Shown here piece after piece: positions 57,362-64,000 of a stretch of DNA of 64,000 bases. This DNA comes from Bacteroidota bacterium (GTDB lineage Bacteria; Bacteroidota; Bacteroidia; Chitinophagales; Saprospiraceae): the NCBI GenBank assembly GCA_030147525.1, contig JASBVF010000016.1, forward strand, positions 304,417 through 368,416, written 5' to 3'. Made by a program: the position numbers and the translations under genes. Below the pieces are notes generated by a model. The model was given only the letters and a program-made list of their open reading frames with translations, was not told the origin of the DNA and made no database searches. Position 1 is the first letter of the stretch, and each line of letters starts with the position of its first letter.

Positions 57362-58930
57362 ATGAAATACCTGTCCCTCGCCAGCTTTGCCTTTGTTCTA
57401 CTGTTTTCTGCCTGCTCCCAAAGCGCTGAGCCGCCCACCGAGCCACTGCCCCGGCCGAATATCCTCTACATCATGACTGATGATCACGCCAATCGGGCCA
57501 TCAGCGCCTACGGCAGCGACCTCATTCAAACACCGAACATCGACCGCATTGCGAAGGAGGGGATTTTATTTAAAAACAGCTTCGTCACCAACTCGATCTG
57601 CGCTCCCAGCCGGGCTGTGATGCTGACCGGAAAATACAGCCACCTCAACGGCGTACTCGACAATGGCCAGGTCTTCGACGGCAGCCAGACGACGCTGCCA
57701 AAGTTGCTCCAGGAGGCCGGTTACTTCACTGCGCTCGTCGGTAAGTGGCACCTGAAATCACATCCCACCGGCTTCGACTACTGGAACGTGCTCATCGATC
57801 AGGGGCCCTACTACAACCCGGATATGATCGAGAACGGTGACACCCTGAAATACACCGGGTACACCACCGACCTCATCACTGACCTGACCCTGCAGACCCT
57901 TGAAAAACGGGATCCGAACAAACCGTTTTGCATGATCTACCAGCACAAAGCGCCTCACCGTAACTGGATGCCCGGTCCGAAATACTTCGACTTCGTTTCA
58001 GATAAAAAATACCCCCTGCCGGAAACTTTCTGGGACAATTACGCCACCCGCTCTGCCGCTGCACGGGAACAGGACATGCGCATCGAAGACATGTTCCTCT
58101 CCTACGACCTGAAAATGATGCCCGGCGATTTTGAAAAAGATGACAACACCGGCGGGCTGAAAGGCTCAAAACCAGTGCTCTGGTGGGAAAATGACTACAA
58201 GCGTTTCACCCCCGAACAAAAAGCCGCCTGGGATGCCGCCTACGAAACCGTCCGTCGTAATTTTCGTGAAAACCCGCCCACCGGCAAGGACCTCACCGAA
58301 TGGAAATACCAGCGCTACATGCAGGATTACCTCGCCAGCGTGGCTTCCGTGGATGAAAATATCGGGCGGGTGTTGGCTTGGCTTGACTCGACAGGTTTAG
58401 CCAAAAACACCATCGTCGTGTACACTTCCGACCAGGGATTTTACCTCGGCGAGCACGGCTGGTACGACAAGCGGTTCATGTACGAGCCTTCCCTGCGCAT
58501 GCCGCTCGTGGTGCGCTACCCGGCAGCGATCAAACCCGGACAAGTGACCGAGGCGATGGCGCTGAACGTTGATTTTGCGCCTACCTTCCTCGATTTTGCA
58601 GGAGTGAAAATACCGGACGACATGCAGGGTCGGTCCCTTCGTCCGATCCTGGAAGACCAAACCCCGGCTGACTGGCGCAAGGCGATGTATTACCAATACT
58701 ACGAGTACCCAGGGTTTCATGCTGTGAAAAAACACTACGGCGTGAGGACGGAACGCTACAAACTCATCCATTTTTACGATGACATCGACGCCTGGGAATT
58801 GTATGACCTTGCGAAAGACCCCAACGAGGTCAACAATCTTTACGAGGATGCTGAATATCAGGGCGTGGTGGCTGATTTAAAAAACCAGCTTGCGGGGTTG
58901 CGTCAATCCTTGAAAGTTACCGAAGATTAG
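57362..58930 (+). CDS. lipoprotein sulfatase (formylglycine type)
   Basis: 522 residues; lipobox LLFSAC (Cys18). The formylglycine motif is CAPSRAVMLTGK with Cys80 (C-x-P-S-R). Metal-binding Asp40-Asp41 in IMTDDHANR and the later VYTSDQGFYLGEHGWYDKR complete the site. It should hydrolyse sulfate esters on a polysaccharide or similar substrate, from the envelope. A formylglycine-generating enzyme is needed elsewhere. It follows a terminator and has its own promoter. Confidence 0.88.
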   Translation: MKYLSLASFAFVLLFSACSQSAEPPTEPLPRPNILYIMTDDHANRAISAYGSDLIQTPNIDRIAKEGILFKNSFVTNSICAPSRAVMLTGKYSHLNGVLDNGQVFDGSQTTLPKLLQEAGYFTALVGKWHLKSHPTGFDYWNVLIDQGPYYNPDMIENGDTLKYTGYTTDLITDLTLQTLEKRDPNKPFCMIYQHKAPHRNWMPGPKYFDFVSDKKYPLPETFWDNYATRSAAAREQDMRIEDMFLSYDLKMMPGDFEKDDNTGGLKGSKPVLWWENDYKRFTPEQKAAWDAAYETVRRNFRENPPTGKDLTEWKYQRYMQDYLASVASVDENIGRVLAWLDSTGLAKNTIVVYTSDQGFYLGEHGWYDKRFMYEPSLRMPLVVRYPAAIKPGQVTEAMALNVDFAPTFLDFAGVKIPDDMQGRSLRPILEDQTPADWRKAMYYQYYEYPGFHAVKKHYGVRTERYKLIHFYDDIDAWELYDLAKDPNEVNNLYEDAEYQGVVADLKNQLAGLRQSLKVTED

Positions 58931-59094
58931 TGCCGGGCTGTACGGTAGTTTCAGTCCCGGACCCATGCCGGGGTTGAAATTGCGTCAGCTCGGAAGAATA
59001 ATTCGTCCTAAAATCAGCTGCTTTCGTCCGCTGAATGGGTTAAATTGCATCCCACCCGGCCATTTTTCCGTCTTTTTCAAAAAAATCTGTCCAG

Positions 59095-60153
59095 ATGAAA
59101 TGTACAATCTTCCTGACGATTCTTGCCTGGTTGCTGTTTCAGGCGCCCGTTTTTCAGCAAACGACTCCCGTCGTTTCCAGTGAAGCCACTTCAAAAGCGG
59201 CCTTTTCTGCTGCTTTCGACATGCTCGAGCAGGATCGGCCGCTGCAGATGACCATGGAGACGGATTTTCGGCATTTAAAATTCAAACGAAAAGTAAAAGA
59301 TTATCAGCCTGCCAGGTTGAGTTACGTCGATGCGCAGGGCGTCAGGCACGAGCTGGAAGTGGAGGTAACGGCAAGAGGGAAAATGCGGAGAAATACCTGC
59401 GAGTTTCCGCCCTTGAAAATCAAATTTTCAAACAAGGACCTTGGGCCCAAAACACTGAAGCTGGTCTCCATCTGCAAAAAATCAGGATCATACGAGCAAT
59501 TGTTGCTGCGGGAATATGTTGCTTACCGGCTTTACAATTTGCTGACCCATCAGAGCATGAAGGTGCAATTGGTAAAAATGAACTACGTGGACGTCAATGG
59601 GAAAGGTGCTCCTGACGCCAGCTTCGCTTTTATCATCGAACATCATGACGAAATGGCCGAGCGGAACCAAGGCAAAATCCTGGAGCAAAATAATATCTCA
59701 CATCGAATGCTCAACACGGACGAATACGAGCGCATGTGCTTTTTTCAATTCATGATCGGCAACACGGACTGGCTTGTTTACAGTGGTCACAATATCAAGG
59801 TTTACGGAATCGAAAATACGACCAATGTGATTTGTGTGCCCTATGATTTTGATTATTCCGGGTTCGTCAATGCCCCCTACGCAGTGCCGGACGAACGCCT
59901 CAAGCTTCCTGACGTCACCGACCGATACTACCAGGGCTTCAGCCGGTCTGAAGAAATGACCATGCAAACTGCCCGGCTTTTTTTGGATAAAAAACAGGAA
60001 ATAATTCAATACTGCGAGGACTTCCCGTACTTCGACAAAAGATCCCGGAAGCATGCCCGGAAATATCTGCATTCATTTTTCGATATCCTCGAAGATGAGA
60101 AAAAACTGAAAGGCTGGATTCTGAACCACTGCGACAAATGGCCGAACCCATAG
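59095..60153 (+). CDS. secreted CotH-like (divergent kinase-fold) protein
   Basis: 352 residues with a signal peptide (ends about AW LLFQA). It lines up by pattern with the CotH protein at 33929-36277: LKLVSICKKSGSYEQLLLRE resembles the YLVLRNSGSDFGKTHFRD block, FAFIIEHHDE the GIYNLREK block, FQFMIGNTDWLVYSGHNIKV the NFMDLQIAQIYFDNQDAGG block, and VICVPYDFDYSG the ILFDTDWGFG block. This suggests an atypical secreted kinase. Candidate residues are Lys122, Glu182, Asn223/Asp225, Asn233 and Asp251/Asp253. Function unknown. Confidence 0.55.
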   Translation: MKCTIFLTILAWLLFQAPVFQQTTPVVSSEATSKAAFSAAFDMLEQDRPLQMTMETDFRHLKFKRKVKDYQPARLSYVDAQGVRHELEVEVTARGKMRRNTCEFPPLKIKFSNKDLGPKTLKLVSICKKSGSYEQLLLREYVAYRLYNLLTHQSMKVQLVKMNYVDVNGKGAPDASFAFIIEHHDEMAERNQGKILEQNNISHRMLNTDEYERMCFFQFMIGNTDWLVYSGHNIKVYGIENTTNVICVPYDFDYSGFVNAPYAVPDERLKLPDVTDRYYQGFSRSEEMTMQTARLFLDKKQEIIQYCEDFPYFDKRSRKHARKYLHSFFDILEDEKKLKGWILNHCDKWPNP

Positions 60154-60157
60154 TTTT

Positions 60158-60191
60158 TTCCCGCCCGAATCAAGTTCAATTCAGGCAGGAA
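60158..60191 (-). terminator. 14-bp hairpin between convergent genes
   Basis: Bases 60158-60171 and 60178-60191 form a stem with G-T wobbles on the minus strand. No T run after it. Confidence 0.4.
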
Positions 60192-60208
60192 TAGAGTAGG
60201 GTAGAGGG

Positions 60209-63127
60209 CTATGCTACTCCGAACACCTCATCCACTGACAACTCTGTCACTTCGCCGATCGAACGCAGGTAACCCATGTCAATGCTCTCCCGGCTGCCCA
60301 GCACGAGGAAAGTATAGCTGCGGCCTTTGACGTATTTTTCATGAAATACCAGCAAATCCTCCGGTCCGGCCACTTTCATCTGATCGTAAACATCCCGACG
60401 GAGGTCGTGATGGAAACCACGCTTTTGCGTCATCCGGTAGCTCCAGTAGATGTTGTCTTTCACCACCCGGCTCGTCTCGATTTTCTTTTGAATGGCCTGT
60501 GTTGCCTGCCCGATTTGATCTTCGGAGACGGGCATATTTTCCACGATTCCCTGCATCGCCTCAATCGCTTCCTGCATTTTATCAGCCTGCGTACCCACAT
60601 AGGTGCGCAGGTAGTGGGCTTCCTCCGCTTTCGACGGCGAGAGGTAGAGCGCATTCGCCGAGTAAGCCAGTGCCCTCGACTCCCGGATTTCCTGGAAAAC
60701 GATAGACGATAGCCCTGAGCCGAAGTAGGTGTTGTAAAGCTCCGACATCACGAACTCCTCCAGGTTGAAGCGTTCTGTTCCTTTCGAAACAAGCATGATC
60801 TCTGCCTGTACCATCGGGAAATCCACAAAAATTACCTGGTTTCGATCCGTCGGCAGTTCAGTGAATTTTTTTGGTGAAATGAGCGGTTTCAGCTGCCCCG
60901 GCGTCTGGTGGTAACGGCCCAGCAGCCCGGCTACTTCGTCCATTTCTTTTGAGCCATAATAAAAAACCCGGTGCTCGAAGCTGCTCAGTCCTTTGATTTT
61001 ATCCACCAGCAGGTCCGGACGCACGGAGTGCAATTCCTCCTTCGACAGGCGGTTGGTAAATGGCGAATCGGACCCGTAGCGGGCATAGTTGTACATCGCA
61101 TTGCGAAGGATGGCGTCCTTGTTTTTTTTGTCATTTTCCCGGCGCAGCAGCACGTCGTCCACGAGGTTGGACAGTGCTTTTTCGTCGCCTTTTACGCTGG
61201 CGAGGATGTGCTCGAAAAGCTGAATGCCTTCCTCGAGCGACTCTTCAAGGCCAGCCAGAGTGACGTAGGCCCGCTCGTTGTTGGCCGATACGTTAAAATT
61301 CAGTCCCAGCCGGAAGAACTCCTGCTTCAGTTGATCGGGCGTGTAGCGGTCCGTGCCGAGATAGGGCAGGTAGCCGATGGCCAGGGCGAGTTCCCTGTCG
61401 CTGTTGCGGCCCATTTCCACGATGTAGTCGAGGATGAACGTCGGATTGTTTTTGTTTTTAATAAAATCCAGCTCTACGCCGCCGGTCAATTTTTGCGTCT
61501 GAATTTCCTTTTTAAAATCCAGAAAAACCGGCTCCAGCCTCGGCGATTCTTCCTGCAGGAATTTTTTTGTAAAAACAGAAGCCGCATGGCGGTTTACCTG
61601 CACGGGCGTGATCGGCGGTTTTTCCACCTTCATCACGTTCGGGTCTTCGCCGTTTCGCTTGTACACGACGACGTAGTTTTCTTTGAAACGCTCGTTTGCA
61701 AAGCGAACAATATCCTCCTTGCTGATCGCCTCCAACCGCTCGAAACGGGCGACATAGTCCTCCCATTTTATCCCCAAAATGAAAGCATTGGTCATTTGCG
61801 CAGCACGGGACGGGTTGTTTTCATTGGCTCGCAATTCGCTGAGCTTCAGGTCTTTGATGACGGCTTCGAGCAGCCAGTCGGGGAAGTCGCCCCGCTTGAT
61901 TTTTTCTAACTCCTCCAGCAGCAGGCTTTCTACTTCTTCCAGACTTTGGCCTTCACGGGGCTTGCCGTAAAGCTGAAAAACTGAAAAATCTTCCATCGTC
62001 GTGGCATAGGCACGGCCTTCCAGCACCCGTTGTTTTTGCAGCAGGTCGAGGTCGATCAGCCCGGCCCGGCCATTGTACAGCAGGCGGTAAATCAGCGTAA
62101 GGTAGTCGGCATCTGCAGAGTTGGCGCCGTCGAAGCGCCAGCCCAACTGAAGATAAGCAGCTTCCTGCCCGTGCACTTCCCGGCGGATGACTTCCGTGAT
62201 TTCAGGCTGTTTTTCAAAAGAAAAATCAGGGATACTGGCCGGTTGGTAGGTTCCAAAATATTGCTCAGCCAGCCGCACGGCCTCGTCCGGGTCAAAGTCG
62301 CCGGCAAGCACGATGGCCATGTTGTTCGGCTGGTAGTAGGTGCGGAAATATTCCTGGATTTTGACGTGGGACGGGTTTTTCAAATGCTCGCCATGCCCCA
62401 TCGTCGTCCACAGGCCGTAAGGATGAGAGGGGAACAATGCCTTGTTCATTTCCTTGCTGACCTTGCGGAAATCCCGGGCCTGGCTCATGTTGAATTCCTC
62501 GTACACCGTCTCCAGTTCGGTGTGGAACAGTCGCAGCACCACCTCCCGGAAGCGCTCGCTTTCCAGCTTCATCCAACGTTCCAGTTCGTTGGAGGGGATG
62601 TCGTTGACGTACACCGTCTGCTCGACCCAGGTATAGGCATTCGTGCCCCGGGCGCCGAGCGTGCTCACGAGCTTGTCATACTCGCTGGCTGCAACGAGGG
62701 TTGCTGCTTTGTTGGATACGGCATCGATTTGCTGATAAATTTCCCGGCGTTTTCCAGGATCGGTTTCGGAGCGGTGCTGCTCGTAGAGGTCTGAGATTTG
62801 TTTCAGCAGTTGCTGCTCCTCGTTCCAGTCCAGCGACCCGATGTGGCGGGTGCCTTTGAACATCATGTGCTCAAGGTAGTGGGCCAGACCGGTTGTTTCG
62901 GCGGGGTCATGCTTGGAGCCGGCCCTCACGGGGATGTTGGTGTAAATGCGGGGTTCGGTATCATTGACGCTCAGGTAGAGCTTCATGCCGTTCCGGAGGG
63001 TGTACATTTTTGCGCCGAGCGGGTCGCCGGGCACGGTTTCGTAATCGTAAGCAATTTTCTTTGTGGAATTCGATTTTTCGGCGGGTGCGTTGGGATGTTG
63101 TAGTTTGGTTTCTTTTTCCGCAATCAT
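60209..63127 (-). CDS. M16-family zinc peptidase (two-domain pitrilysin/insulinase type)
   Basis: 972 residues from ATG 63127; a longer frame upstream is spurious. The inverted zinc motif is GLAHYLEHMMFKG (HxxEH, about residue 78) and the third ligand Glu is in HTELETVYEEFNMSQ (about 165). A second, inactive M16 half follows. M16 enzymes degrade peptides; no signal peptide is visible, so it is probably cytosolic. It converges with the CotH-like gene and is divergent from the PAQR gene. Confidence 0.88.
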   Translation of the reverse strand: MIAEKETKLQHPNAPAEKSNSTKKIAYDYETVPGDPLGAKMYTLRNGMKLYLSVNDTEPRIYTNIPVRAGSKHDPAETTGLAHYLEHMMFKGTRHIGSLDWNEEQQLLKQISDLYEQHRSETDPGKRREIYQQIDAVSNKAATLVAASEYDKLVSTLGARGTNAYTWVEQTVYVNDIPSNELERWMKLESERFREVVLRLFHTELETVYEEFNMSQARDFRKVSKEMNKALFPSHPYGLWTTMGHGEHLKNPSHVKIQEYFRTYYQPNNMAIVLAGDFDPDEAVRLAEQYFGTYQPASIPDFSFEKQPEITEVIRREVHGQEAAYLQLGWRFDGANSADADYLTLIYRLLYNGRAGLIDLDLLQKQRVLEGRAYATTMEDFSVFQLYGKPREGQSLEEVESLLLEELEKIKRGDFPDWLLEAVIKDLKLSELRANENNPSRAAQMTNAFILGIKWEDYVARFERLEAISKEDIVRFANERFKENYVVVYKRNGEDPNVMKVEKPPITPVQVNRHAASVFTKKFLQEESPRLEPVFLDFKKEIQTQKLTGGVELDFIKNKNNPTFILDYIVEMGRNSDRELALAIGYLPYLGTDRYTPDQLKQEFFRLGLNFNVSANNERAYVTLAGLEESLEEGIQLFEHILASVKGDEKALSNLVDDVLLRRENDKKNKDAILRNAMYNYARYGSDSPFTNRLSKEELHSVRPDLLVDKIKGLSSFEHRVFYYGSKEMDEVAGLLGRYHQTPGQLKPLISPKKFTELPTDRNQVIFVDFPMVQAEIMLVSKGTERFNLEEFVMSELYNTYFGSGLSSIVFQEIRESRALAYSANALYLSPSKAEEAHYLRTYVGTQADKMQEAIEAMQGIVENMPVSEDQIGQATQAIQKKIETSRVVKDNIYWSYRMTQKRGFHHDLRRDVYDQMKVAGPEDLLVFHEKYVKGRSYTFLVLGSRESIDMGYLRSIGEVTELSVDEVFGVA

Positions 63128-63180
63128 AGGTTTTTGTTTAAATATTAGCCGGCTTTTTGAAGTTCTGATGGTTTTAACAA

Positions 63181-63188
63181 CAAAAATA
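63181..63188 (-). promoter_or_regulatory. -7 box for M16 gene
   Basis: The minus strand reads TATTTTTG, an exact TAnnTTTG, 53 bases before the ATG. Confidence 0.4.
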
Positions 63189-63275
63189 GTAGAAAGGTCA
63201 GCCGCCGGTGAAAATTTCATTTCAAAACATTCCCATTCCGCCACATTGGCGACCTTTGCAAAAAAAAACTCCCGT

Positions 63276-63917
63276 ATGTCTGAAATCACCCCCGAACGGT
63301 ATTTCAAAGAAGAAAAAGCCAACGCCCTCACCCACGCCCTTGGCGTCGTGCTGGCCATCGTCAGTACTCCGATTTTGTTAAATGCGGCGGCTGAAACCGG
63401 TGCTTCCCGGCGGGAACTGACCGGGATCGTACTTTTCGGCGTGTCGATGTTCATCCTCTACCTCGCCTCCACGGTTTACCACAGCGTACACAAGCCCGGC
63501 CCGAAAAAATTCTGTCGCAAACTCGACCACATTGCCATCTACTTCCTCATTGCCGGCACACATACCCCGTTCATTATCAGGTATCTGGACAACGCCACCG
63601 GCTGGATTTACCTCGCCGTGCTCTGGTCGCTGCTGGTACTGGGTACGCTGGGCAAACTTTTTTTACTGGAAAAATGGGAGAAGCTCTCCCTCCTGCTCTA
63701 CCTCTTCATGGGCTGGATGTTCGTCTTCGTGCTACCGGTTGTCTGGCCGTTGATGAGCCGTGAGGTGCTGACCTGGATCGGTATCGGCGGGCTTTTTTAT
63801 ACGGCTGGCGTGGTGTTTTACACCCGTGAAAAAATGTGGTACAGCCATGCCGTCTGGCACTTGTTCGTGCTGGCAGGCACGGCGGGGCATTACGTGGCGC
63901 TGTGGAAAGCTTTTTGA
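63276..63917 (+). CDS. hemolysin III / PAQR-family membrane protein
   Basis: 213 residues from ATG 63276, seven membrane helices. Conserved PAQR elements are EEKANALTHALGVVLA at the N-terminus (Glu, His), ASTVYHSVHKPGPKKFCRKLDHIAIYFLIAGTH split over helices 2-3 (S-x3-H and D-H), and WYSHAVWHLFVLAGTAGHY with His pairs near the end. PAQR proteins are hydrolase-like membrane proteins with a zinc site formed by such Ser/Asp/His residues; bacterial function is unclear. A near -7 box (GACCTTTG, 63251-63258) is upstream. Octamer repeats begin two bases after the stop. Confidence 0.87.
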   Translation: MSEITPERYFKEEKANALTHALGVVLAIVSTPILLNAAAETGASRRELTGIVLFGVSMFILYLASTVYHSVHKPGPKKFCRKLDHIAIYFLIAGTHTPFIIRYLDNATGWIYLAVLWSLLVLGTLGKLFLLEKWEKLSLLLYLFMGWMFVFVLPVVWPLMSREVLTWIGIGGLFYTAGVVFYTREKMWYSHAVWHLFVLAGTAGHYVALWKAF

Positions 63918-63919
63918 GA

Positions 63920-63967
63920 GTAGGCCGGTAGGCAAGTAGGCAAGTAAGCCGGTAGGCGAGTAGGGAC
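63920..63967 (+). repeat. six tandem octamers after the PAQR gene
   Basis: Exact 8-base period: GTAGGCCG, GTAGGCAA, GTAGGCAA, GTAAGCCG, GTAGGCGA, GTAGGGAC. Nothing else is seen to the window end at 64000. Confidence 0.7.
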
Positions 63968-64000
63968 CGTTTTTCAATGGTTTAGAATTTAGCAATTGAA

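Noticed and set aside
60971..61909. 312-residue plus-strand frame in the M16 gene
   Set aside because: Antisense shadow of a well-supported peptidase gene.
1..64000. tRNA, rRNA, insertion sequences and prophage
   Set aside because: None was seen on reading; no transposase, integrase or clear tRNA cloverleaf is apparent, though a covariance scan was not possible.

Overview
The window looks like a stretch of a Bacteroidota chromosome, most likely from the Saprospiria (Lewinella/Haliscomenobacter-like). Support comes from a TonB receptor/DUF4249 pair, two proteins with type IX secretion (T9SS) sorting domains, two PD40-repeat envelope proteins, a bacterial carotenoid cluster, many SusD-free lipoproteins, and at least fourteen exact TAnnTTTG boxes (the Bacteroidota -7 element) upstream of genes. 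Placement below phylum is inference. No rRNA, tRNA, CRISPR array, insertion sequence or prophage was seen; this is mostly core chromosome with local repeat oddities.

Layout. 1-4.4 kb: 3' part of a TonB-dependent receptor, its DUF4249 lipoprotein and two small outer-membrane-type proteins. 4.4-10.9 kb: a fused alpha/beta 2-oxoacid dehydrogenase E1, an enoyl-CoA hydratase family protein, a GT-C glycosyltransferase divergent from an SGNH-hydrolase-like membrane protein, and an unknown coiled-coil protein. 10.9-16.9 kb: a serine-palmitoyltransferase-type acyl condensing enzyme behind a structured leader, a DUF5606 protein, a thioredoxin-like protein, a GH3-family ligase and an ATP-grasp protein. 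17-20.8 kb: glgC and glgA (glycogen) with an esterase. 21-26.4 kb: an atypical Nramp transporter, a TM2/DUF2752/YqaE membrane-protein cluster with a duplicated leader element, a DUF6909-like protein, and a 420-bp array of twenty 21-bp repeats. 26.5-38 kb: a secreted glycosidase, TlyA, an O-methyltransferase, an orphan LuxR-type response regulator, a PD40-OmpA-SPOR protein, a CotH-type protein, an acyltransferase and a choice-of-anchor V protein. 38-42.9 kb: a TPR protein, a TPR-PD40-SPOR protein and purN. 43-48.2 kb: pepA, hpt, an inositol-monophosphatase-family gene, then a three-gene small-GTPase module. 48.2-64 kb: a SpoIIM fusion protein, a lipoprotein, a HAD protein, a Kir channel, crtI-crtB-crtZ, a TlpA-like lipoprotein, a sulfatase, a second divergent CotH-like protein, an M16 protease and a PAQR/hemolysin III protein.

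The most notable items are: (i) a perfectly phased 20 x 21 bp tandem array with a 105-bp higher-order period in a divergent promoter region; (ii) a translationally coupled Rab-like GTPase and a roadblock/longin-like partner, preceded by a small coiled-coil gene; (iii) two secreted-then-membrane proteins that share an FLALTPK module and also a ~75-nt conserved upstream element, one copy sitting just after a textbook Bacteroidota promoter; (iv) an Nramp protein whose DPGN and MPH metal-site motifs are both replaced; (v) octamer tandem repeats at the 3' ends of two unrelated genes. Starts were moved downstream from the longest reading frame wherever a signal peptide or family N-terminus indicated it.
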